From Acephala macrosclerotiorum (Eukaryota; Ascomycota; Leotiomycetes; Helotiales; Mollisiaceae), in contig MU119202.1 in assembly GCA_014904845.1 (NCBI GenBank), positions 1,054,001 through 1,118,000 of the forward strand: a stretch of DNA of 64,000 bases, given 5' to 3'. The notes beneath the pieces were generated by a model, which saw only the letters and a program-made list of their open reading frames with translations, was not told the origin of the DNA and did not search any database. Both the position numbers and the translations under genes were made by a program. Shown here in pieces: positions 9,536 to 21,037 of this stretch; position 1 is the stretch's first letter; each line of letters begins with the position of its first letter.

Positions 9536-11741
9536 TCATTTTACTTCTTGCGTCATCGCATTCCATTGCTTGTCGCGATACTTGTTTCGGAGGACATAGT
9601 AGGCCTTGGTGAACAGGAAGAAGACAATGACAATAACGTTGACAACAACCAGATCTCGATTTCCTCGTCTATAAAGAGGGGCGTCATCAGCTCGATAGAT
9701 GAAGTTCGCGACTACATTTCCAACCTGAACAGACACTAGAAGAATGTCAGTTGATGTGTCTAACGGCTGGTCTAATATATGGTGTACTTACTGTTGTAGA
9801 TGGCAGCAGAGATACTGCGATTGCCCACGTTGTTGGCATTTTTGGATGTCCAGGCGCTGTTCGGCGATTTTTAGGTACCTGTTCAAGGCAGACTGGCAGG
9901 AAATGATGGACCTACACCAAGATTGCGTGGCAGTATGGATAGCTGAGCAGTACACATACCACAGCATATGTTCCCCAAGCATTTTTGATCACATTAGGCC
10001 ACACTGCTAATGCAATTACACAAGGAAGGATCCAGACATTCTGAATCATGGACACCAGTGTTCGCTCCTTCAGATAGTCGCTGAGTCGTGTGAGGAGTAT
10101 CAATGTAAGGATATGGAGGATATTCGGTGGGATTTGCAGTAGGACTGTGCTGAACTATATTCTTGTCAGCTCCAGGACATATGTCTGAACGGATTGAACT
10201 GCCCACTGTGCTGAATCCTAGTGATTTGAGCGTGAGCGAGATATAGGTGTTTGGAGGAGATCTAGCGAGCGATCAGTAGGTACGCACACGTCAATGAGAG
10301 CAAGAACTAACTGGGGAATGTAGGCAATCAACCCGATCACGTACAGCTTCAAAATTGTCAGCACGGCCTCACACAATTTCTCAAGAGTTCGTACCGGCCA
10401 CATGTCGTAGTCTTTCAAGGCATTCCAAAGGCGGCGTGGAGTGACTGCTTGACGGTTATGCATGTCGCCCTTTGAAGGATCATCTCTCAAAACTCGATTC
10501 ACGACGATGCCAACTTCTCGAGTGGTAAACCAGCCTTGAGGTCGAAACCACTTCTTTGTTTGGACGGCGCTGGCTGGCATCATGAAGAAAGCCGCTATGC
10601 CAATTGATAAGGTGATCAACCCTTCCAGAAGGAACAGCCATCTGTTGACTCACATCAGTTCTCGAGGATGGTTGGGAGTTTGATGGTTCTCATACCTCCA
10701 TGCTTCCCATCCACCAACACCTTTGAGGTGGAAAATGGCAAATGCAAGCAGTGAAGTCACAACGGTAGTCGAGCTCAACGTAGTCCAGAAGTAACTAGAA
10801 TGTTAGTAATGTGCTTTAATTCTCCCTGGCTTTGTCGATAAGTACCTCAATCGGATCGGAAGCTCACGTCCAGTATAGAAATACGAGAGCCATAGCACAA
10901 TGTCCGGAATGAAACCACCCTGAGAACGTCAATGTCAAGTTAGGATTTGACTTCAATCTTCGAACCTACTTCGAGAATTCCCAGTAAGGCACGAGTGATT
11001 AAGAAGCTTTGCTTGCCGGTAATGGCGCATTGAGACATAGCTACCATACTCCAGAGGACCATTTGTATTGGAATCCAGCGATCAGGCCCTAGCTTTTTCG
11101 ACACCAATTGCGAAGGCACTTCGGCTAGAAGAAAGGAGACGAGGAAGACTGTATTCCCAACGTTGTAGTCTGTACTTGTAAGTTGGTTCTCTCCATATTG
11201 TTACAGCAGCACTAACCATTCGTTGTCAGATGAAGATCTTTGAGTAGATTGTCCGCAATCGCTTGAGCAAGATTTCCTCGATCAGTTTGCAACGCGAAGA
11301 ACATCACACATGCCCACATGCAGACTACATCAAGTTACGGTCAGCTTGCACTCCTTCGAAATATGTAGCCGATCTTTCCAACCATCTAGAGGGGTTCTTA
11401 CCATGCCAATCCAGCTTCCGAATCACAGTCTTTTCCTCTTGCTTTGTCCAGGTAAGGTCTGGATCAAATACGTGACGACACTCGTAGTGAGCCTTTTCAT
11501 ACACAGAAACATAGTGAGCTGCGACGTCTGGGTCGACAAAAATATTCTTAGATGAAGCATCGGATTCCTCGTCAGATACTGCAAGTCCTTGGTTAACTAA
11601 GTCGCCAGTAGCGAGTGTGCCATTTTGAGCAATTCCTTCTTTGGCCTTTTCATTTGGCAGATTCGAGGCCACATTCTTCTTCTCCGAATCTTGGGGAGAT
11701 CTGCCAATGTCTTCGGCTTCATCGTTTGGTATCATATTCAT
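9536..11741 (-). CDS. Dal5-like MFS permease (ACS family)
   Basis: Eleven exons: 11741-11402, 11324-11217, 11169-10970, 10919-10846, 10794-10696, 10641-10395, 10346-10312, 10261-10207, 10154-9916, 9856-9792 and 9735-9536, all in phase, giving 553 residues. The order of motifs is that of the Dal5/allantoate, Tna1/nicotinate and Liz1/pantothenate permeases: a soluble amino end, [44 protein letters not shown], the central loop with [40 protein letters not shown], then QVGN and RRGNR near the carboxy end. About twelve membrane segments fit. It should act at the plasma membrane as a proton-coupled carrier of a small organic anion; the substrate cannot be told. One donor is GTGGGC (after 10207), unusual but supported by protein continuity. 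Confidence 0.85.
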
Positions 11742-12731
11742 AAGGGAGAGTACAGTGAATGTTGGTGAGTTGAGATGTCCAAAGATGGATGCAGCGAATA
11801 CGAGCTGCCATCTTCAGCACGTACATTCCTGTGATATACTTGCAAAGGTAATCAGTGGCGTACACCAAGAGCTATTCCATCATTGAGATGCGTATGATAC
11901 CATCCAAGATCGACGAGTTAAAGAGTCTGTAGATACTCCTCAACAATCTGAGGACGTGATGAAGTGTGATCATGCCATACTCACTAAAGGCCGCGGCCTC
12001 TTCGTCGGCGCAGACCCCTAAGAAGTATCAAGGCAAAATAGTCGTCACGAAATCTCCCCGAGAGTGCTTCTACCTCTCGAGGAGTCGCGACAGGGTAGTA
12101 GCCGGCAATGACTTCGGCATTGCGGCGCGCTTGCGCTTCTGGCTCCCGCTATCAAAGGGTTGCCTTGACAGACATTATCAAACCGAAAACCTTTCACTTT
12201 AAATGGATAATTCTTACACATCTGTATCTCTGACTAGCAGAAAAGAAATCTACATCAATTCAAGGAGGAGAGTGGCATGTTTGAGAGAGTTCTTAATTTT
12301 ATCTGCAGAGAAGTTTCCCCCTGTTGGCCCGTTGCTCCTATCTTGTGTATCTCAAGTTTCTGCTGCAGATCTGGAGCTTATCTGGTTCTCACAAGCAGAT
12401 ATCTCTCCACACAGTATTTGGGTTTTTGGAATTGTCAGACCACTGTTCATGTGGTATGACGACCCCTGTGCTAATTTCTGCAGCACATAATATAATCGGG
12501 AAGCACGTCATTGTTCTAGATTCTGGAGGCGTTGAAATTTTGGCTTTCTGTTATGGCACGGCGGAGAAAAAGATTTGTCTCATCTGAATGCGGGCAATCT
12601 GCTTGGAATCTACCTCTCTTTATAAGACTTCTTACTGAATTGAACATTCGTCTCCTCCACAATTTCTGGACGACTTATGGGCCTTATCTTAGGACTTTGT
12701 CAGAGGATTTCGTTGACTTCGCTATCCGCCA
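11742..12731. promoter_or_regulatory. Shared upstream region of two divergent transporters
   Basis: These 990 bases separate the start codons of the Dal5-like permease (minus) and the Fnx1-like transporter (plus). They must hold both promoters. Short open frames here (60-95 codons) overlap and show no family. No distinct operator or repeat was recognised. Confidence 0.45.
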
Positions 12732-14598
12732 ATGGCTTTTGGCGAAGACGACGGACACAATATTGCTAGCTTGCCAGGAGATATGATTTCAGCAGAGGCT
12801 CAAGAACCTCCTTCTGAAACATCACTACTTTTGAGGCACGATAGCGATCCAGATATATCGACCGAGAGTACCTTATCAGGCACTGAAGACGAAGACGGCG
12901 TCAAAAATACCAGTCCGGTATCACGCAAAGATACCGCAGCGACCATCAGTCTTCTGTTGGTTGGCGTGTTTGTAGCCAATGTCGACTCCTCTTTAGTCTT
13001 GGCTACTAACAGCGCAATCTCATCTTCTTTCTCTCAGCTCCAGAGTGCCAGCTGGCTCACCACGAGTTATGTTATGGCGACATGCGCAGCACAGCCAATT
13101 GTTGGAAAACTGAGCGATATCTTTGGACGTAAGAATGTCTTACTTGTCAGCTACGTTCTTTTTGCCATAGGAAGTGGCTTCTGTGGTACAGGCCAGACTA
13201 TGTGGCAAGTCATTGCTGGCAGGTCAATTGCAGGACTTGGCGGTGCCGGAATGACAGTCATTGTGGCTGTGGTGATAACTGATATGGTCCCCGTGATTGA
13301 GGTCGCTGCTTGGAGGAGCTATGTCAATGTTGTTGCAACGACGGGTAGGATGACCGGAGGCCCTTTGGGTGGTTGGCTGGCTGACCTGATCGGCTGGAGG
13401 TGGTCCTTCTTAGGACAGGTCCCTCTGACGATCATGGCTGCGTTACTTGTTGCATGGAAATTCAAGAAGAATGTTGGCGTTCCTGAGGTTGTCATGGTAG
13501 ATGGACAGGTGCCTTCGAAAATTAGCAGGATCGATTTTATTGGTGCTGCCCTGCTGAGTACAGGCATTGCCTCGTTCTTATTTGCTGTGGACTTTCTAGC
13601 AGAACATGAATCTGAGCAGAATGTGAAACTGGTGGTGTCATCATCCCTCTTTATCGTCCTCATCGTCGCTTTTCTGGTTGTTGAAGCGAACTATGTCAAG
13701 GAGCCTATCTTCCCTCCGAAGTTGATGTTGAGAAGAGATGTGGCGACGACATATCTGATCAATATATTTCAATCTGCAGCACAAATGGCGGTGAATAAAC
13801 TTTGTCCTCATGCTTGAGATATTTCACATGGCTGACTTTTCCTCTTTCTAGATCATGTTCTCTGTTCCGCTATACTGGCAAGTTACCTCAGGAGCCTCGA
13901 ATACCGCCGCTGGTTCTCGCCTTGTTCCTGCATTTGTGGGCAACACATTTGGATCTCTATTGACGGGGTGGTATATCAAAAGAACAGGTCGATACAAAGT
14001 ACTCATACTTTTGGCCTCAGTGAGTGCTTGCACGGCCTACATCACCATTATCCTGAGATGGCATGGAGCTACCTATGCCTGGGAAGCCTTAGAGATCGCA
14101 CCGGGAGGGTTTGGAAGTGGGGTGGCGACGACTTCGACATTCATCGCCTTGACAGCAGCTATGTCGCATGAGAACATGGCAGTTGCTACGTCTGGGTTCT
14201 ACCTCGCATCAAATCTCGGGACAGTTTTAGGCGTCAGCATTAGCAGTAGTATTCAAAGAGGCGTGTTGAAGATCCTGCTGCAGAGGCGATTACCATTCAC
14301 GGATGGGCATAATCTGAAAGTACGTCGCATGCCATTGAAACTGTGCATGAGATCAAGACTGATATTATTTGATAGATTATAGAGCACATCTTAGCGGATG
14401 TACAGTATCTTCGAAAACTGAAAGACCCTATCAAAGGAATCGTATTGCTAAGTTATATTCAAAGTCTCGAATACAGTCACAGTAAGTTGATCGATCAAGT
14501 TGATATGTTCTTAGCTGACTAGGACAGTATTCTCACTATTCTCCTCGAGTGTTGCATTTCTCATTGCTTTAGCTATCCATGAGCATTCGCTTCTATAA
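12732..14598 (+). CDS. Fnx1/VBA-like MFS transporter
   Basis: Four exons, 12732-13790, 13852-14319, 14376-14481 and 14528-14598, encode 567 residues in exact phase. After a roughly 70-residue hydrophilic amino end with LLLRHDSD come about fourteen membrane segments of the DHA14 type: NVDSSLVLATNSAISS, SWLTTSYVMAT, GKLSDIFGRK (motif A), AGLGGAGM, and GGPLGGWLADLIGWRWSF (motif C region). These resemble fission-yeast Fnx1 and yeast VBA vacuolar basic amino acid transporters. The usual serine/isoleucine after the GR in the ATTGR motif is replaced by Met-Thr. Likely role: proton-driven transport of amino acids or toxic compounds at the vacuolar or plasma membrane. Divergent from the Dal5-like gene. 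Confidence 0.85.
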
Positions 14599-15090
14599 AG
14601 TCAAGTTTGACCACCACCATTATTCTCCCCTCGCGAGCGAGTCCCTAAGCGAACCCCGCATGCTCATTACCACTTTAATGCATCAAGACCGCCGTCTTTT
14701 AGAATCATGAGGCGATTACAGAGCCAAGAGGGAGTACCAAGGGTCTATCCAGCAGAGTCTGTAGCTGGTTTGTGTAAGATCTCCCTGAAGGAGTGGGACA
14801 TGAAAGGGGCTTCTCTTCCGGAATCACATTGAAGCAGTTCTTTTGACACCCGCCCTGCCTCTCGTCTATCTAGATCTGAAGACCAAGCAGTTCATACCGA
14901 GATTTCTAGCCTGCCAAGGGCACCACCTACCTTAGCTATCCGTGCTAGCACTTCAGTCTGTTTCGCAATGCAAAGCTAATATCAGTACTCCTTTTTTTTC
15001 ACCTTCCCTCAAACACTTAAGAATACTCGGGAAGACAAAGATTCAATTCACTTCAACTCAACCAACTCACAAATCCTTCAAAAAAACAAG
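14599..15090. other. Intergenic
   Basis: The right part (14940-15090) is rich in C, A and T with TTTTTTTTC and CAACTCAACC tracts, typical of a fungal 5' untranslated leader. No other feature is seen. Confidence 0.4.
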
Positions 15091-15396
15091 ATGTCTGCAC
15101 GACTCGTATCATTCATGGACCTCGCCAGCTCGGTTTCGTTCTTCATCCTCGCTGGAATGTCATTCAACTACACATTTGGAAATCAGAATGCAGACAATGA
15201 AAGGAGGGAACTCCGGGCGGTGCAAGGATCGGATGGAAGTCTGATGGTCCAGGAAAGACAGGGTGGAGGAGAGAAGGAAGGACAACAGAGAGAAGCTCAG
15301 GGAGGAAATATTAGTGGTGATGATGATGAGCAAGAGAATTGGGCTGAGACTGGCATGGCATTCGCGATCTCTTATTTGACTTTGGGGCTAGCTTGA
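15091..15396 (+). CDS. Small hypothetical protein, hydrophobic ends
   Basis: An intronless 101-residue frame. Residues 10-30 (SSVSFFILAGMSF) form a short hydrophobic segment and the last 15 residues (MAFAISYLTLGLA) another; between them lies a Gln/Gly/Glu-rich stretch. The ATG follows a pyrimidine-rich leader ending in CAAAAAAACAAG-like sequence, a good fungal start context. No family is recognised. It could be a small membrane or secreted protein or a chance frame. Confidence 0.4.
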   Translation: MSARLVSFMDLASSVSFFILAGMSFNYTFGNQNADNERRELRAVQGSDGSLMVQERQGGGEKEGQQREAQGGNISGDDDEQENWAETGMAFAISYLTLGLA

Positions 15397-15798
15397 GATG
15401 GATTCAATGAAACATGGGATGAAGTGATGGTATAGGTCGCGTGGGGTTGTGGCGCTGTATGGATGAGACGTGGTCAAAAATATGGTAACAGGGTGTCTAC
15501 TGTAGGTCCCATCTCCAGTCCATTTCCCAATAAAGGCTAGGAACCAACATAAATCGCATAGCCGTCAAGACTTTCCCTCCTAATTACCCCATTCAACCAT
15601 CCTGTGACCAGAACAGGCTTCAACCTCCCACCCAACTACCACCGAAATCAAGCAGAACCCACAAAAACAACAATGACGATACACCCAAGCCCCCCGAAAT
15701 CCCTTCTTCAACCACCAACATCTGAACCACCATCTCATCTATAATACCAACATAGCCGCGTATTTATGCCACAATATCAAATTCCACCATAAGCACCC
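15397..15798. other. Intergenic
   Basis: A/C-rich sequence without a supported gene. It lies between two low-confidence small genes. Confidence 0.35.
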
Positions 15799-16188
15799 TC
15801 ACCTACCTGATGTACCCTCATGCGCAAAGAAATCAAGCTGCACAGCGCCTTTCTTGAGGCCCCCGAAATACGTAGACGAAGGAATCAAGCGATGGATAGG
15901 AGGATAGAGGAGTTTTGGGGTCAGTGGGATAGGAGGGGGAATGATGAGTTTGGAAGGAGAGGAGTTGTGAGACGGAGATGGCGGTTTCATTTGTGAGGGG
16001 GATGGATGGGGGATGGGGACTATTTACTTGGAAGGGTAGGTGGTTAAGGGAAGGATGAATTTGATGATGGGTGTTCGTGAAGTTGTGTTGGGCTGTGCTG
16101 TCTTCAGAGAGGCTATGGTTGCTGTAGTATGCTGGGACTTCATATTGTTGCAATTGATACAGCTCCGTTGTCTTGACTTCGGGGGCAT
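15799..16188 (-). CDS. Doubtful small gene, interrupted by one stop
   Basis: From the ATG at 16188 the frame reads MPPKSRQRSCINCNN and stays open to 16027, where AAG TAA (16024-16026) also forms a GTAAAT donor. The same frame resumes and runs to 15799, ending with TYFGGLKKGAVQLDFFAHEG. The part between is strongly pyrimidine-rich with no AG for about 150 bases, which would suit an intron. I could not settle the acceptor. No family is recognised. It may be a real two-exon gene or noise. Confidence 0.25.
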
Positions 16189-16391
16189 CTTGTGGAGAAG
16201 ATAAGAATGGGAACTCTGATCCAAATCTTCAATAAACAACCAAGCTCCGAGAACGCAACGGAAGTACAAACAAAAGAATCCACCACTCTATCAACATCCT
16301 ACACCCTAAAAACAAAACTACATATCAAAAACCGAGAACGTACTTCTCATACTCCATACTCCCTTCATACCAGCTCCCAACCCTCCAAAAT

Positions 16392-18170
16392 CTAAGCACC
16401 GCTAACGCTAACCTCCGTGAACAACTTCTCCCTTCTCAAAAACAAACTCACCGCCAACGCCAACGCACCAGCTGCAATAACTAATCCATACGTAGTATTA
16501 ATACTCTCTACAATCTTCTCAATCGCTCTACCTCTCACCTCTTCACTCATTTTCTCAAACACCGCGCTCTAACCCCCAGCCACCGCTGATCTGATATCCT
16601 CAGTTGAGAAACCTTGCCCATCTAGGACTTTCTTGAGGCCATTGAATGCTGTGTTTTGGAATACAGCGCTGGAGGTGGATAAGGCGAGTGCTATGCCGCC
16701 AATTTGAGCTACATTAACAGATCCAATCGCATCACCGCCCTTTTCAGGCTTTACCTTCGTAGGAGCGATTGAATACGCAGTCTGAGCCACAAGATCGGTC
16801 CCAATGGCTATGAGCACCGAATAACCATAGATAGCTGGCGCCGAAGTGCTAGAAGTGATGGTATACATCGACGCCCCTCCCGTCGTAGTCAAAATCCCCG
16901 ACACAATGTAAAATGGGAAATACTACCCAACGAAAGGCATCTCGATGCCCTGAGCCATGATAAAGAAAATATTCAGTATAATGAAGGGCATGAGCCGGAC
17001 GACAGCTTGGAGACCGGTATCGCGGTGTGTGAATTGGAAAAATAGGGGGACGTGGAAGATTGGGGCGAATTGCGCGATGCCGGTGGCTATGGTGGCGATA
17101 GCTAGTAAGACCAAGGTTCGTGATTTGAGGAAGGAGAGAGGGAAGAGATATTGCGATGTTGTCGTGAAAACGGCGAAGTACTGCTGTAAAGCGAAGAGGA
17201 TGAAAATAACAAAACAAGCGACGAATGTTGCAATTGTTCATCCATCACCCCAAGCCCAGGTTGTTCCGCCGAATGTGGAGGCGAGAACGAAGGAGGTCCG
17301 GAGTCCGGCGTTGAGGAGAGCGCCTATCCAGTCTAATTATTTGAGCTTGGTACTCGTGCCGGTTCCTGGTTGGGGTTGGTAGCTTGAAATGAGGAGCAAG
17401 GCTGGGAGCATGACGGCGTAGATTATTAAGTTGATATAAAATGCCCATATACATGTTGCGCCGCTGTCTGCGAATGAGCCTCCGACGACGGGACCGAGGA
17501 TCGTGCCTGCGCCCCAGACGATGCCGACTCCGTAGGTAGACGGGTCGTTCGCGGAGAGAGATGTTGATTGATAGGAGGTTGAGATTTCCGAGATACATTC
17601 CCGCACCACCAATACCAGCAATTACTCGACCGACGATAAGAGCATTCATATTTGGTGCTGTACCACATATCGCGCTACCGATGGCGAAGATAGTGACGCT
17701 GGTAATGTGCAGCCATTTGACATTGAAGATGCCGTATGCTTTGCCGAACGTGAGGATAGTTACGATTGAGCCCAATGGGAAACCACTACCCAACCATGCA
17801 AGCTTTGAGATATCACCGCATGGGTCGACGACGGCAGGTTGGATGTCTGCTGCTATGGTGTTGTCGAGACCCTGCATCCATCGGTCAGCATGCCTTTGTG
17901 ATTGTCCAAAACGGTTTGAAGGGGCTTGAGATGAGAGCGTACGTAGAGGAAACCGGAGAAGTAGAATCCAGCACAAACAATAATCTATTTCCATCCTATG
18001 ATGGCTCTCACGAACTCTGGAGACGCATCTCGTGGTGTTTGAGCTTTCTCTTGGTCGGAAGATGAGGAATCGGGTTCTGAATGGTGGTGGCCTTTTGATC
18101 TGGTGAGTTCGGGGAGGTTGCTAGTTTTTGAGACTGTTGATTCTCGTGAAAACATCAGTGGAGTCCGCAT
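16392..18170 (-). pseudogene. DHA14-type MFS transporter, broken
   Basis: The frame begins at 18170 with a hydrophilic amino end (SKTSNLPEL). After an intron with GTACGC donor and GCAG acceptor it continues GLDNTIAADIQPAVVD, ISKLAWLGSGFPLGS, AIGSAICGTAPNMNAL, GRVIAGIGGAGMYLGN, SLRERPVY, IVWGAGTILGPVVGGSFADS and so on to RREKLFTEVSV. This is a standard 14-segment efflux-pump family. In-frame stops occur at 17985-17987 (TAG), 17337-17339 (TAA), 17238-17240 (TGA), 16923-16925 (TAG) and 16569-16571 (TAG), and a frameshift lies near 17535. Where the family residue can be guessed (Trp in YFPFY and GDG-TIATF contexts, Gln elsewhere), each stop is one C-to-T or G-to-A change away. It cannot make a functional transporter. 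Confidence 0.8.
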
Positions 18171-18875
18171 GTTGAAGATGTTGTAGTGTGAATGAGCTCT
18201 GTCCGGTGAGATAATTTAGTTGTCTTTTGAAGTTTGCACTACGTGGGAGATTGAAGATATGATTGCAATGATGATGAGGCAGAAGTAAAGCCAGAAAGCA
18301 AAGATATACACTTTAACCTCAACCCAATTTCCAGCGCTTTCGAGTTTGAATGCATCTTCAATCATGTCTTCGAAGCCAACTTGGCGTTCCTAACAAACCC
18401 CAAAAGTTGAGGCTTTTGATACTTGCAAGGACCACGAGTAGAAGATTTGACTTGGGGTCTCCATAAATATTCGTAAGCAACTTCGGCACTCACTGAAGAA
18501 GTGTTTTAAGATGAATAGGCATAAAGGAGGGACAAATAAGAAAATATTAATTGAATGGATTCGTGATCCGTGGTAGAACGAAATTCCTGGATTGGGAGAA
18601 CGAACGCTCGCCGTGATTGCGCACGGACCATGCAGTTTTTCGGAGATGCTGATTTTGTCTGGACGGAGGTGGGACGTAGCTGGCCCCTGCTATTAGTAAT
18701 GGGACGAACTTTCTCTCTTGACCGTTCGAAATAGACGGCTGAATCCACCTACTTGATTTTTTTGTCCAGAGTGAAAAATTGAGGTGCAAGAAGCTTGGCA
18801 GTGATTCGCGAGGCAGATCCTGAGTGTAGCTGCTGCTAAATACCTGGTTCGATTTGCTGCATATCGTGATTTCCA
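18171..18875. other. Intergenic
   Basis: This lies upstream of the MFS pseudogene and downstream of the G-patch gene. It should hold the old promoter of the first and the 3' end of the second. No gene is supported. Confidence 0.4.
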
Positions 18876-21037
18876 TTAATCTTCATCGCTGTCATCCCCA
18901 AATATGGCCTTAAATACAGCCTCCCCAGCTCTTTGACCTTCCAATGCCTCATTCCGCTCAGCATCGACAACTATCTCCTTCGGCTTTTCGACAGGAACAG
19001 GCGTCGACTCTGTTGTCGATGCTGCTTTTCTGTCTCGTCCCTGTTGGTCGTACGACTCCTTCATCATATTTTCCAAGTCGCTCTTCGACACTAAATCCGG
19101 TGCAGTGTTCTTTGGACCGATTGAATCGTCGTCGTGTTCAGTAGCTCCTGGTTGGACATGTGCTGGTGGTTTGACATTGAACCTCTTGCACAATAGTCGC
19201 GTAGGATACCAGTCTTTGGTACTTCTGGTCATAGGACCAAACATGCCTAATTTCGCAGCTTGCTCAGCAGGATCCTCTGGTTTGATAGCTGGTTTACTGA
19301 TTAACGACGAGTCTGGAGCATCGGAGGCAAGTTTCGGCGCTGTCGAAGACGAGGTAAAACGTGTAGCCATCATGCCAGACATTGGTTTGAAGATTTGCGC
19401 GCAGTTGGCAAATTCTTGAAGTTCCTTCAACCAATCGTTCTGTGATACTCCCGGAGGCCTTTCTGGTAGGATTGGACTGATGCCTGCTTGATTCTCAAGA
19501 TACCCTCGATATCGACTTCTCTTCGCCTCATCCTCACCATACGGCATGAAGCCACTTGCACCACGAGCCAAAGCCGCATCGGCCGTATATTTGTCGACTT
19601 TTGGGACCTGAGCTAAAAACTCTTTCTGGCGCTCTTCCTCAGTCATGCTATACCCCTGTGGAACCTCACCAAGGGCCGCTGGGAGATTTTCCTTCCCCGA
19701 AGCTGCGGCGAGTCTATCTCGTGCAGCAGGGGACAAGAAGTCGAAGACTGATTTCCCAGGTAGAGCAGCTTCGCCAAGGATCGAGGCTCGAGACTTCGGG
19801 TCAAGTTTTGAAGCTTTGGCGGCGTCTGCGGCCGACAGAAATGCTGCTTGCTGAGATCCTGGTTTGGGTTGTTTTGAGGATTTCCATCCTTCTGGTATCT
19901 TAGGAGGGGCATAATTTCCGGCAGATTGAAGCACAGAAGAGAATTCATCGTTGCTGCTCAAGATGAATCCGTCCAGTGGCAGACGGCCATCATGGCATTT
20001 CCGTAATCCCGCAGATGCCTTTGCCATTGCTGTCTTTTTGGAAATAAAGACAGGTTTGGATTTCAAGAGAGGGTTCACGGCCCCGCTTATAGGCTTCTTC
20101 TTTTTCTTGTCTCCTCCTATGACCCGGTTGTATGATATCTTGGGTCCAATTTCATAAGGATCCTCGTCATCCGAGCCAGTGTCGTTCAAAATCCCAATGC
20201 CTATCCCACCCAATTTGGCCTTTTTCTTCTTCGTAGCCTTCGGGGCCAAAGCTAATCTACCATCATCGTCATCGTCCTCGGACCTGGCATCGCCTGAACC
20301 TGTTCCCTGGAGCGAGGATAATTTCGTCTCTCCATTAAATCCTACACCTTTGTGATCGTTCTTCCTTACGAAGCTAATCATATGTGTGTTTTCTGGAGCA
20401 AAGAGATGTGTCTCAGCTGTATCTTCTGCGACTCCATCCAAACGAGCTTTTCGCCGTACTTTAGGTCCAACACCTTGACCCTCTTTCCAGCCCATCTTCT
20501 TCAGGAGCTTGACGCCTATTGTCTCGCCCTCGACTCGAAATAAGTCAATGAATGCTCCGCGTCGAATAGCATCGTCTTGAGTGGACCCAAGCCCAGCGAA
20601 TCCTTGTGCGGTTTCGATCCTTCGTCCTTCTTCGGCATCTGCGATATCTTCCTCGTCCATGAAATCTTCCGGCCGCTGTTGGGCCGTTTTGGGATCATCT
20701 CTCTTTCGATTCGAGCGGGAGGAGACGAATGTGGAGGGTGTCCATCCTTCTTTCGAGCCAACTGTATTGTAGTATCTGCGGAATGTTCGTTAGTCCATTG
20801 CTTGAGAGTAGGTAGAAGTTTGGTAGCATGCCCTGCGCTGAACCCCCCAGTGAATGCACCATGTAGACGCTTCAATCCCCTCTCATCTCTGACTTCCTGC
20901 TTCCATACTGGTACATAAGAGCCATCATCTCGTACATCGGGATCTAGAGGTGGAAGGGGCGTTCCAAAAGCTACAAATGGAGATTGTTGCGCTTGTAGAT
21001 CTGCTTCGTATGTTGCACGAGAGCGTTTTCCGGACAT
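18876..21037 (-). CDS. G-patch splicing protein, TGH/GPATCH1 type
   Basis: Exons 21037-20832 and 20775-18876 encode 701 residues. Residues 1-100 match the DUF1604 amino end of the TOUGH/GPATCH1 family ([54 protein letters not shown]). A G-patch lies at about 150-190 ([17 protein letters not shown]). The mid-part holds GFILSS and [22 protein letters not shown] repeats found in the family, and Glu/Asp-rich residues end the protein (FGDDSDED). These proteins join the spliceosome in the nucleus. The intron is inferred to be GC-AG (donor GCATGC, branch CTAAC, acceptor CGCAG): no GT donor restores the conserved GFSAGYYN. Confidence 0.9.

Noticed and set aside
9473..10010. Two 88-codon plus-strand frames at the end of the Dal5-like gene
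   Set aside because: They run antisense over supported exons and introns and have no similarity to anything I recognise.
10846..10919. Suspected frameshift in exon 4 of the Dal5-like gene
   Set aside because: On recount the exon is 74 bases and in phase with its neighbours; the gene is intact.
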